Of a stretch of 15,514 nt of DNA, positions 1 through 5,902 are shown piece after piece. Both the position numbers and the translations under genes were made by a program. Position 1 is the stretch's first letter. The number at the start of each line of letters is the position of its first letter. A model generated the notes under the pieces. The model made no database searches, was not told the origin of the DNA, and saw only the letters and a program-made list of their open reading frames with translations. Source of the DNA: Candidatus Dormiibacterota bacterium (GTDB lineage: Bacteria > Chloroflexota > Dormibacteria > UBA8260); contig CATPCA010000262.1 in the NCBI GenBank assembly GCA_955652545.1, positions 1 through 15,514 on the forward strand, written 5' to 3'.

Positions 1-97
1 ACCCCCGTCTGACCGGGCCACGCGATCGGACTGTCGGTCATCTGCACATGGGCCGGCCGCGGTTGCGTCCGGGTCCTGTTTGTTTCCTGGAATGGCT

Positions 98-127
98 TTG
101 ACCGCGATCCGGGCCGGGGGCCACAAT
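98..127 (+). promoter_or_regulatory. Probable sigma-70-type promoter of the SDR gene
   Basis: TTGACC at 98-103 and CACAAT at 122-127 are separated by 18 bases, close to the housekeeping consensus TTGACA-17-TATAAT. Transcription would start near 134. That leaves a short leader with a good Shine-Dalgarno (GGGAGG, about 146-151) before the ATG at 159. I see nothing else in 1-97. It is too short to judge whether it is the tail of an upstream gene, and the minus-strand open frame there looks like a GC-rich shadow. Confidence 0.5.
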
Positions 128-158
128 CCGACCGGCAACAGTGAAGGGAGGACACCGC

Positions 159-860
159 ATGAACGACACCGCAGTTGTTGTCTCGGGAGCATCGACCGGG
201 ATTGGCCGCGCCACCGCGCTCCATCTCGACTCCCTTGGCCTGAGCGTCTTCGCCGGCGTTCGGCGCACCGAGGACGGCGAGGCGTTGCGCCGCGACGCCA
301 GCAACCGGCTGACACCGCTCCGCCTGGACGTCACCGACAGCGCGGACGTGGCCAGGGCGGCGGAGATCGTCGGCGACGCGGTGCGCGACTCGCGGCTCGC
401 CGGGATCGTCAACAATGCCGACGCGCTGCGCATCGAACTGCGGCCGTGGGGTATCGGCGTGTCGCTGCTCGAGCCTGGGGCGGTCAAGACGCCGATCTGG
501 AACAAGGGGGTCGAGGCCGGCTCCGAACTGCTGCGGCATGCCCCACCCCAGCTGCGCGACCTCTACGGCGCGGCCGTCGAGATCGCCACCAAGACGGCGA
601 TCCACGAGAACGAGACGGGCGTCGAGCCCCTCGAGGTGGCGCGGGCTGTCGAGCATGCACTGCTGTCACCGCGTCCGCGTGCGCGCTACCCGGTCGGTCG
701 CCAGGCCAGGATCCTCATCCCGCTGACCCGGTTCATCCCCGACCGGCTCAAGGACGAGCTCATCCTGCGGGTCAGCGGCCTGCCCCGCACGGCAGACAGG
801 ACCGGACGGTCGGCTCCGCGTCAGGCGCGCAGCGCGTCGTCCGTGACCGCGCCCGTCTAG
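159..860 (+). CDS. SDR-family oxidoreductase with internal deletion of the catalytic centre
   Basis: The protein has 233 residues. The N-terminus is a clear Rossmann dinucleotide site (SGASTGIGRA, residues 9-18), followed by LDVTD (57-61) and the VNNA strand (84-87). In complete family members NNAG is followed by about 70 residues carrying the catalytic Ser and the YxxxK motif. Here VNNA runs directly into DALRIELRPWGIGVSLLEPG (88-107), which normally lies just after YxxxK. Active-site Ser, Tyr and Lys are therefore all absent, although the frame stays open. I chose ATG 159 over GTG 141 because GGGAGG sits 7 bases upstream. The product is probably inactive as an oxidoreductase: an in-frame deletion pseudogene, or a residual cofactor-binding protein. 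An assembly collapse is also possible. Confidence 0.8.
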   Translation: MNDTAVVVSGASTGIGRATALHLDSLGLSVFAGVRRTEDGEALRRDASNRLTPLRLDVTDSADVARAAEIVGDAVRDSRLAGIVNNADALRIELRPWGIGVSLLEPGAVKTPIWNKGVEAGSELLRHAPPQLRDLYGAAVEIATKTAIHENETGVEPLEVARAVEHALLSPRPRARYPVGRQARILIPLTRFIPDRLKDELILRVSGLPRTADRTGRSAPRQARSASSVTAPV

Positions 861-864
861 GGTA

Positions 865-1752
865 TTGGACAACTCCGCCCCCAACCGCGACGATGCGCTG
901 GTGCGCCAGCGTCGGGGAACGTTCAGCGGCGTCCGCGGTGTCCCCATCGCGCATCGGGAATGGCTGCCCGATGGCGACGCGCGCGGCTCGGTGGTCATCG
1001 CGCACGGCATCAACGAGCACGGCGGCCGCTACGCCCACGTGGCGCAGCGACTGGTGAGCGACGGCTGGCTTGTCGCCGTCATCGACCACCGCGGACACGG
1101 CCTCTCGGGGGGCCGTCGCGCCGCGGTCGAACGTTTCGACGACTGGGTCGCCGACCTCGACACCTACGTGCGGCGCGTCCTGGTCGGGGCTCCGACGCCG
1201 GTGTTCATGCTCGGCCACAGCCTCGGCGGACTCATCGCCCTGGTGTACGCGCTGCACCACCAGGACACCCTGGCGGGGCTGGTCCTGTCGTCACCCAGCG
1301 TGATCCCGCCGAAAGGGGTGTCGCCGGCAACCCTGCGCACGGGGAGGATGCTCTCCCGCGTGGCGGCCAACCTGCCGGTGGTGGCGCTGCGACTTGACGC
1401 GGTCAGCCGAGACCCCGCCGTGGTCGCCGCGTACCGCGACGACCCACTGGTGCATCTCGGCAAGGTGCGCGCCCGCACCGGCGCGGAGATTCTCGACGCC
1501 ATCGCCGAGGTCCAGCGCGACATCGGCCGGCTGACGGTGCCGGTGCTGTGCGTGCAGGGCACTGTCGATCTGCTCGTCGACCCCGGCTCGGCGCGCTGGG
1601 TCGACGAGCACACCGGCTCCGCCGACCACACCCTGCGCATCTACGACGGGCTGTACCACGAGGTCTTCAACGAGCCCGAGCGCGACACAGTCCTCGACGA
1701 TGTCGCCGGCTGGCTCGACGCGCACGCCCAGGTCGCGGCCGCGGCACCGTGA
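865..1752 (+). CDS. Alpha/beta hydrolase, monoacylglycerol lipase-like
   Basis: The 295-residue serine hydrolase resembles monoacylglycerol lipases and lysophospholipases, which release fatty acid from monoacylglycerols in the cytoplasm. Visible motifs are HGINEHGGRY (47-56, oxyanion region), DHRGHGLS (74-81), and the nucleophile elbow GHSLGG with Ser119. The putative acid is Asp235 in GTVDLLVD, and His265 lies in YDGLYHEVFNE. All three members of the triad are therefore present at family-typical spacing. The start is uncertain. TTG 865 lies 4 bases after the SDR stop and gives the full N-terminus; GTG 901 is an in-frame alternative that still keeps the hydrolase core. The gene is probably co-transcribed with the SDR. 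The substrate is inferred from the family only. Confidence 0.85.
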   Translation: MDNSAPNRDDALVRQRRGTFSGVRGVPIAHREWLPDGDARGSVVIAHGINEHGGRYAHVAQRLVSDGWLVAVIDHRGHGLSGGRRAAVERFDDWVADLDTYVRRVLVGAPTPVFMLGHSLGGLIALVYALHHQDTLAGLVLSSPSVIPPKGVSPATLRTGRMLSRVAANLPVVALRLDAVSRDPAVVAAYRDDPLVHLGKVRARTGAEILDAIAEVQRDIGRLTVPVLCVQGTVDLLVDPGSARWVDEHTGSADHTLRIYDGLYHEVFNEPERDTVLDDVAGWLDAHAQVAAAAP

Positions 1753-1761
1753 GCACCCAGG

Positions 1762-1977
1762 TCAGGAGCGCGAAGGTGCCCGCGAAACCGTGAGGTCCTC
1801 GAGCAGCCGGCGGGTGGCGTCTCCAACGTGGTCGACGGCTGCGTCGAAGGCCTCGCGGTTGGCCGCCGACGGGGCGCGGTAGCCGCTGATCTTGCGGACG
1901 AACTGCAGCGCAGCGGCGTGCACCTCGTCGTCGGTCACCGTGGGCGCACCGCGAAGGGTCTTGATGCTTCGGCACAT
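1762..1977 (-). CDS. DUF2277 domain protein
   Basis: This small 71-residue protein begins MCRSIKTLRG, the hallmark N-terminus of the DUF2277 family. The family signature continues with ALQFVRKISGYRAPSAANREAF (about 23-44) and a C-terminal helix that includes ATRRLL. The length matches the family, which has no assigned function. There is no signal peptide or membrane segment. The gene is convergent with the hydrolase (9-base gap) and divergent from the isomerase-family gene. A TAGACT hexamer lies 6 bases before the ATG, so the mRNA is probably leaderless. Confidence 0.85.
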   Translation of the reverse strand: MCRSIKTLRGAPTVTDDEVHAAALQFVRKISGYRAPSAANREAFDAAVDHVGDATRRLLEDLTVSRAPSRS

Positions 1978-1983
1978 GCGCCC

Positions 1984-1989
1984 AGTCTA
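1984..1989 (-). promoter_or_regulatory. -10 element TAGACT for a leaderless DUF2277 mRNA
   Basis: Read on the minus strand, TAGACT ends 6 bases before the ATG at 1977. It fits TANNNT with transcription starting at or next to the start codon. No convincing -35 is visible. Confidence 0.5.
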
Positions 1990-2049
1990 AGACGACCACC
2001 GTCGCAATCGGCGCGTACGGGTCGCGACCCCGCGTGGTTGAATCCGCAC

Positions 2050-2781
2050 GTGAGGCCGCTGACCACCGACGACCACCTGGCCAGGCTGCGTGCCGAGGGT
2101 GAACGCCTCGGCCGGGTTGCCGCGGCGACGCCGTTGGATGCGCGAGTCCCCGGCTGTCCCGGCTGGGACATGGACGCGCTGGTGCGCCACATCGGTGACG
2201 TGCACCGCTGGGCCGCCGCCATCGTGCGCGATCGGATCCAGGAACGGCCACGCATCGATTCCGTCGGGCCTGACGACCGTGACGGCCTGCTGGCCTGGTA
2301 TGGCGAGGGCCATGCCCAACTGCTCGCTGCCCTGGCCGCGTCGAACGCGGACGAGGTCTTTTGGACCTGGGGGCCCGCGCCCAACCCGCAGGCTTTCTGG
2401 GCGCGTCGCCAGTCCCACGAGACGGCCATCCACCGCCTCGATGCCGAGCAGGCGGCCGGAACGCCGACGCCGTTCCCCGCGAACGCGGCCGCGGACGGCA
2501 TCGACGAGTTGCTCACCCTGGTGTCGCGTCGCGGCACGGTTCCCGACGGCGGCGGCCGGCGCCTCCACATCGCACCCACCGACGCCCAGCGCGAGTGGCA
2601 GGTCGAGCTCGGCGCTGAAGGGCTTGTTGTCAAGCTCGATGAACCGGGTGGCGACTGTTCGGTGCGCGGCCCTGCCAGTGACCTTTTCGCCCTGGTGATG
2701 AACCGTCGCGACGCCGCCGCCCTCGATGTGACGGGCGACAGGGACGTGCTTCGCGCCTGGCGCGAGTCCGTGCAATTCTGA
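2050..2781 (+). CDS. Maleylpyruvate isomerase N-terminal (DinB-like, mycothiol-type) family protein
   Basis: The protein has 243 residues. The N-terminal half is a DinB-like four-helix bundle with the signature VPGCPGWDMDALVRHIGDVH (33-52). A later helix, RRQSHETAIHRLDAE (119-133), supplies Glu124 and His128, which with His47 match the His/Glu/His metal site of mycothiol-dependent maleylpyruvate isomerase. The C-terminal half resembles the smaller MDMPI C domain. Family members catalyse mycothiol-dependent isomerisation or S-transfer; the substrate here is unknown. GTG 2050 is chosen because the family N-terminus starts there and a TTGAAT hexamer lies 6 bases upstream. The open frame extends further but without homology, and TTG 2038 is an alternative. 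The VOC gene follows after 7 bases, probably as an operon. Confidence 0.8.
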   Translation: MRPLTTDDHLARLRAEGERLGRVAAATPLDARVPGCPGWDMDALVRHIGDVHRWAAAIVRDRIQERPRIDSVGPDDRDGLLAWYGEGHAQLLAALAASNADEVFWTWGPAPNPQAFWARRQSHETAIHRLDAEQAAGTPTPFPANAAADGIDELLTLVSRRGTVPDGGGRRLHIAPTDAQREWQVELGAEGLVVKLDEPGGDCSVRGPASDLFALVMNRRDAAALDVTGDRDVLRAWRESVQF

Positions 2782-2788
2782 GCCGACG

Positions 2789-3166
2789 ATGGGGCTGGAG
2801 CGCGACGACCTGATCGGCTTCGTCTCAACCATTGACCCGGGGCGAGCTCGCCAGTTCTACGGGGATGTGCTCGGCCTCAAGCTTCGCAGCGAGTCACCCT
2901 TCGCCCTGGTCTTCGACGCCAACGGCACCATGCTGCGCGTGACAACGGCTGAGGAGCTTGCCATCGCTCCCTATACAGTGCTGGGTTGGCGGGTCGCCGA
3001 CATCGCGCGGACCGTTGGCGACCTGAACGGGCGAGGCGTGGCACTCCTCCGCTTTGAGGGCATGAACCAGGACGCTCTCGGCATCTGGACCACACCGGGA
3101 GGTGACCGGGTCGCCTGGTTCAAAGATCCCGACGGCAACACCCTGTCCGTGACGCAGTTCGCCTGA
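2789..3166 (+). CDS. VOC family protein (glyoxalase/bleomycin-resistance fold)
   Basis: The 125-residue single-domain protein of the vicinal-oxygen-chelate superfamily shows two beta-alpha-beta-beta-beta modules. The first includes DPGRARQFYGDVLGLKL (about 16-32). The second ends in the typical FKDPDGNTLSVTQF (111-124), where Asp/Asn/Glu-type ligands usually occur near the C-terminus. Such proteins act as lyases, dioxygenases or antibiotic-binding proteins, and the sequence does not settle which. The gene begins 7 bases after the isomerase-family gene, with no hexamer of its own, so it is probably translated from the same mRNA. A thiol-dependent detoxification role for the pair is inference only. 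Confidence 0.85.
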   Translation: MGLERDDLIGFVSTIDPGRARQFYGDVLGLKLRSESPFALVFDANGTMLRVTTAEELAIAPYTVLGWRVADIARTVGDLNGRGVALLRFEGMNQDALGIWTTPGGDRVAWFKDPDGNTLSVTQFA

Positions 3167-3196
3167 CCGTCAGGCCGGCGCGCAAGCGTCACTTGC

Positions 3197-3202
3197 TAGG
3201 GT
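3197..3202 (+). promoter_or_regulatory. -10 element TAGGGT for a leaderless phosphatase mRNA
   Basis: TAGGGT ends exactly 6 bases before the GTG start at 3209, the same spacing seen at the DUF2277 gene. No clear -35 or Shine-Dalgarno is present, which supports a leaderless transcript. Confidence 0.5.
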
Positions 3203-3208
3203 GATGGG

Positions 3209-3952
3209 GTGGTCACGGAGCAAAGCGACGCGCTCACGATCGAGGGCCTGGTCAACCTGCGCGACCTCGGTGGGCTGCCCATCGCTGGCGGCGCGCTGAC
3301 CCGCAACGGACGGCTGCTGCGCAGCGAGTCTCCTCACGATCTCAGTGAATCCGGACTGCGCACGCTGCTCGACCTCGGGGTGCGGACCGTCGTCGACCTG
3401 CGCACCGTCTCCGAGCGGGAGAGCCTGCCCAGCCCGCTCGTCGGCGCGGGCGACGTGCGCGACCATCACGCGCCCATCTTCAACGACGGCGACGACTTTC
3501 CCAGGCACCTGGCCACCGCCGCCGAGGTCTACTGCTGGTGGCTGCGCGAGCGCGGCGCGGGTGTCGCCGCGGCGTTGACAGTGATCGCCGACGCGGAGTC
3601 AGCGCCAGTCCTGGTCCACTGTCACGCCGGCAAAGACAGAACCGGCGTCATCATCGCCCTGGTGCTTCGCATCGCCGGGGTCACGGTCGATGCCATCGCC
3701 GACGACTACGCACGCAGTGGCGTGCAGCTCGCCGACATGCTCGCCCGCGACCGGGTGACCGCCGTCGAAGCCGGGATGGAGGAGGTGCGGGTGGAGCGGT
3801 TGTTCACCGTGCACCGCGAGGCGATGGTGGAAACACTTGCCTGCATCGATGCCGAGCACGGCGGCGCTGCGCCACTGCTGCGTGGCATCGGCCTCGATGA
3901 CGCACGCATCGACCGCCTGGCACGCCTGATGCTGGCGCCCGACTGGCCGTAG
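3209..3952 (+). CDS. Tyrosine-protein phosphatase, PtpB-like
   Basis: The 247-residue protein opens with the family motif VNLRDLGGL (15-23), has VRTVVDLRTVSERE at 58-71, and carries the P-loop HCHAGKDRTG (137-146) with nucleophile Cys138 and phosphate-binding Arg144. The HCxAGKDRTG form is typical of the bacterial MptpB/LipA-like dual-specificity group, which acts on phosphotyrosine, phosphoserine or phosphoinositides. There is no signal peptide, so the location is cytosolic unless it is exported another way. Its length is slightly under that of mycobacterial PtpB. GTG 3209 is supported by homology and by the TAGGGT hexamer upstream. A hairpin in the tRNA-derived repeat at 3962-3976 could end its transcript. 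Confidence 0.9.
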   Translation: MVTEQSDALTIEGLVNLRDLGGLPIAGGALTRNGRLLRSESPHDLSESGLRTLLDLGVRTVVDLRTVSERESLPSPLVGAGDVRDHHAPIFNDGDDFPRHLATAAEVYCWWLRERGAGVAAALTVIADAESAPVLVHCHAGKDRTGVIIALVLRIAGVTVDAIADDYARSGVQLADMLARDRVTAVEAGMEEVRVERLFTVHREAMVETLACIDAEHGGAAPLLRGIGLDDARIDRLARLMLAPDWP

Positions 3953-3960
3953 CCAGCGTC

Positions 3961-4033
3961 TGGGGAGACTGTCCCCCGAAAGCCTGTCAAGGTGGCGACC
4001 CCGATCGGATTCGAACCGACGATCTCCACCTTG
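3961..4033 (-). repeat. Direct-repeat copy 1: 3' half of tRNA-Asp plus trailer hairpin
   Basis: These 73 bases match 4075-4147 at 68 positions without gaps, and 3983-4033 is identical to 4097-4147. The repeat contains the trailer hairpin (3962-3976), the encoded CCA (3993-3995 on the opposite strand), the T arm, the variable loop and the 3' side of the anticodon arm. Homology stops inside the anticodon loop. The 5' half of a tRNA (D arm, 5' acceptor strand) is missing beyond 4033, so this copy cannot fold as a tRNA. It is either an attachment-site remnant or a partial tandem duplication. Confidence 0.9.
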
Positions 4034-4050
4034 CAGAGGGGTGTGCCGCA

Positions 4051-4067
4051 GCTGACTTCATGTCAGC
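4051..4067. repeat. Small inverted repeat in the spacer between tRNA-Asp repeat copies
   Basis: GCTGAC-TTCAT-GTCAGC forms a perfect 6-bp stem with a 5-base loop. It lies in the 41-base unique spacer (4034-4074) between the repeats. It has no T-tract and its function is unknown. Confidence 0.55.
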
Positions 4068-4074
4068 GCAGGCG

Positions 4075-4147
4075 AGGGGAGAGTCTCCCCTGAAAACCTG
4101 TCAAGGTGGCGACCCCGATCGGATTCGAACCGACGATCTCCACCTTG
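4075..4147 (-). repeat. Direct-repeat copy 2, overlapping the functional tRNA-Asp
   Basis: This is the partner of the repeat at 3961-4033, with a period of 114 bases. It covers the tRNA from the anticodon loop to the 3' end plus 32 bases of trailer, including GGGGAGAGTCTCCCC at 4076-4090. That extent, anticodon loop to just past the 3' end, is the usual footprint of tyrosine-integrase attachment sites in tRNA genes. Confidence 0.85.
4076..4090 (-). terminator. Hairpin downstream of tRNA-Asp, possible terminator
   Basis: GGGGAGAGTCTCCCC is a perfect palindrome (6-7 bp stem with a very short loop) about 17 bases past the tRNA 3' CCA on the minus strand. No T-run follows, so it may act as a processing or factor-dependent stop rather than a classic intrinsic terminator. 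A weaker version exists in repeat copy 1 at 3962-3976. Confidence 0.45.
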
Positions 4148-4185
4148 ACAGGGTGGCGTGTTAGGCCAGGCTACACCACGGGGCC
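4110..4185 (-). tRNA. tRNA-Asp (anticodon GTC)
   Basis: The minus strand folds into a full cloverleaf. The acceptor pairs GGCCCCG with CGGGGTC (one G-U), the D stem is GTGT/ACAC, and the anticodon stem is CCACC/GGTGG with loop CTGTCAA. The T arm is GTCGG-TTCGAAT-CCGAT. The anticodon GTC is at 4147-4149. The discriminator is G73, as expected for Asp, and CCA is encoded at 4107-4109. A TATGAT hexamer lies 11 bases upstream. The trailer just after CCA is complementary to the anticodon arm (see findings). Confidence 0.95.
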
Positions 4186-4196
4186 GCGGAGAGCGG

Positions 4197-4202
4197 ATCA
4201 TA
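4197..4202 (-). promoter_or_regulatory. -10 element TATGAT for tRNA-Asp
   Basis: On the minus strand TATGAT lies 11 bases upstream of the first tRNA base (4185), which predicts a 5' leader of only a few bases. No good -35 is visible. The divergent Nudix gene has its own hexamer at 4237-4242. Confidence 0.5.
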
Positions 4203-4236
4203 GCATCGGGGTTTCCGCGGCCCGGCCACGCGCGGC

Positions 4237-4242
4237 TACCCT
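4237..4242 (+). promoter_or_regulatory. -10 element TACCCT for a leaderless Nudix mRNA
   Basis: TACCCT ends 7 bases before the ATG at 4250, and no Shine-Dalgarno is present. It fits the TANNNT leaderless pattern seen at several other starts in the window. Confidence 0.45.
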
Positions 4243-4249
4243 GCCGGTG

Positions 4250-4690
4250 ATGCCGACACGCAGGCCCAACGAGATCTCTGCGGGGGGAGTGCTGGCGCGT
4301 CCCCGCGACCACGGTTGGGAGGTGTGCCTGGTCCAGGCCGGGAAATACTGGGGACTCCCCAAAGGCCACCTCGAGCCGGGTGAGACCGCACCGGACGCGG
4401 CGCTGCGCGAGATCTCCGAGGAGTGCGGCATCCCCATGGCCGCCCTGTCAATCGTCGCCGAGCTGCCACCGTCGGAGTACGTCTATCGTCGCGCCGGAAG
4501 GCTCATCTTCAAGCTGGTGCACCATTTCCTGGTGAACGCACCCGCCGGGACAGAGTTAGTGCCCCAGCCATCGGAGATAGACGAGGCGGTGTGGCTAACC
4601 TTCGATGATGCAATCAAGATGGCCAGCTTTGCCGACACCCGCACGGCGTTGACCGCTGCGCGTGCCTTGCTCGACAGCGCGGTGCGCTGA
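4250..4690 (+). CDS. Nudix hydrolase
   Basis: The 146-residue protein has one Nudix domain. The complete Nudix box GX5EX7REUXEEXGU is seen as GHLEPGETAPDAALREISEECGI (39-61), so the Mg-binding glutamates are intact. The N-terminus (NEISAGGVLARP) and the WGLPKGHLEPGE context are typical of Ap4A hydrolase/MutT-like members with NTP or dinucleoside-polyphosphate substrates. The open frame extends upstream through the tRNA, but homology starts at ATG 4250 and TACCCT lies 7 bases before it. The CysS/MshC-like gene follows after 26 bases with its own hexamer. The exact substrate cannot be read from the sequence. Confidence 0.92.
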   Translation: MPTRRPNEISAGGVLARPRDHGWEVCLVQAGKYWGLPKGHLEPGETAPDAALREISEECGIPMAALSIVAELPPSEYVYRRAGRLIFKLVHHFLVNAPAGTELVPQPSEIDEAVWLTFDDAIKMASFADTRTALTAARALLDSAVR

Positions 4691-4702
4691 CACCGCGCGG
4701 CC

Positions 4703-4708
4703 TACAAT
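4703..4708 (+). promoter_or_regulatory. -10 element TACAAT for a leaderless ligase mRNA
   Basis: TACAAT is a near-consensus hexamer ending 8 bases before the GTG start at 4717. There is no Shine-Dalgarno and no obvious -35. It is the best match to the leaderless pattern in this window. Confidence 0.55.
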
Positions 4709-4716
4709 CTGGCGAC

Positions 4717-5895
4717 GTGCAACTCTTCGACACCGCGACCCGCACGGTCAAAGTGCTGGCCCCGCGCAACGGTCGCGTCGGGATGTACGTCTGCGGCATC
4801 ACGCCCTACGACGGCGGCCACGTGGGACATGCCTTTACCTATCACACCTTCGATCTCATCACGCGCCGCCTGCGCTCCGAGGGGATCACGGTGCGCAGCG
4901 TTCGCAACGTCACCGATGTCGACGATGACATCCTCCGCGTCGCCCGCGAGCGTGGCCAGAACTTCCGCACCCTCGCCGACGTCGAGTCGCGCCGCTTCGA
5001 CGCCGACATGCTCGACCTCGGCTTGCTTCCTGTCGACGCATCCCCGCGTGCGACCACCAGGGTGCACAGGATGGTGCAGTGGATCCTGCGCCTGGTGGAG
5101 TGCGGCGCCGCCTACGATAACGAGGGCTGGGTGTACTTCGACGTCGACCGTTTCCCGGAGTACGGTTCTCTCAGTCGCCTCGACACCACTGCGATGCTGG
5201 AGCTGTCGCGACAGCGCGGGGCTGACCCGGATGATCCGCGCAAGCGCAATCCGCTCGACTTCGTTCTGTGGCAGCCATCGGCGGCGGGTGAGCCGAGTTG
5301 GCCATCGCCCTGGAGCATGGGGCGCCCCGGCTGGCATATCGAGTGCACCGTGCTGTCCGCTACCGAGCTGACGCTGCCGATGGACCTCCACGGTGGCGGG
5401 GATGACCTGATCTACCCGCACCACGAGTGCGAGCTTGCGCAATCCGTGGCCGCCGGGGTGCCCGCCTTCTCACGACATTGGGTCCACGTTGCCATGGTCG
5501 GATACCACGGGGAGAAGATGAGCAAATCGTTGGGCAACATCGTGTTCGTGCGCGAACTGCTCTCCTCGTCGCCGAGCGGCGCGGTGCGGCTGATGCTCTG
5601 TGCGCACCATCATCGCAGCGCCTGGGAGTACAACGACGGTGAGCTCGCCAGTGCACAGGCGCGATTGCGCGACTACCAATCGGCGATGAGGAGCGACCTG
5701 CGCTTCACCAACACGGACGCGCAAGCCGTATACGACGACTTCATCGCCCGCCTCGACGATGACCTCGACACACCGGGTGCGCTGGCGATCCTCGACGAGG
5801 TCGCCGCCCGGCCGGCAGTCGAACACGGCGCCAACGTGACGGCCGCGCAGGTGATGAAGCCGCTGCTGACGATGCTCGGAGTCCGCCTCGACTGA
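4717..5895 (+). CDS. Cysteine ligase, CysS/MshC family (no anticodon-binding domain)
   Basis: The 392-residue class I synthetase has MYVCGITPYDGGHVGHA (23-39; HIGH-type motif HVGH 35-38), GRPGWHIEC (202-210), LHGGGDDLIYPHHE (224-237) and the KMSKS loop EKMSKS (266-271). Cys26, Cys210, one of the paired histidines 235/236, and Glu239 match the CysRS zinc site that selects cysteine. ITPYD plus GHA and the short length resemble MshC, which ligates Cys to glucosaminyl-inositol in mycothiol synthesis. Glu239 is a CysRS trait, since MshC generally lacks it. The protein ends after the DALR-type helical region, with no C-terminal anticodon domain. Both readings remain open; a mycothiol-type isomerase nearby mildly favours MshC. 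The GTG start is supported by TACAAT upstream. Confidence 0.85.
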   Translation: MQLFDTATRTVKVLAPRNGRVGMYVCGITPYDGGHVGHAFTYHTFDLITRRLRSEGITVRSVRNVTDVDDDILRVARERGQNFRTLADVESRRFDADMLDLGLLPVDASPRATTRVHRMVQWILRLVECGAAYDNEGWVYFDVDRFPEYGSLSRLDTTAMLELSRQRGADPDDPRKRNPLDFVLWQPSAAGEPSWPSPWSMGRPGWHIECTVLSATELTLPMDLHGGGDDLIYPHHECELAQSVAAGVPAFSRHWVHVAMVGYHGEKMSKSLGNIVFVRELLSSSPSGAVRLMLCAHHHRSAWEYNDGELASAQARLRDYQSAMRSDLRFTNTDAQAVYDDFIARLDDDLDTPGALAILDEVAARPAVEHGANVTAAQVMKPLLTMLGVRLD

Positions 5896-5902
5896 CCGAT
5901 CC

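Noticed and set aside
38..505. Long minus-strand open frame opposite the SDR gene
   Set aside because: Ser/Arg/Pro-rich composition typical of a high-GC antisense shadow, no recognisable motif, and the plus strand carries a clear Rossmann protein.
1935..2832. Two ~290-residue minus-strand open frames opposite the isomerase-family gene
   Set aside because: No domain motifs and biased composition; the opposite strand has a conserved metal-site signature.
3961..4060. A second complete tRNA gene (apparent TGC anticodon, Ala)
   Set aside because: The 3' half matches tRNA-Asp, but beyond the anticodon loop there is no anticodon-stem match, D arm or 5' acceptor strand.
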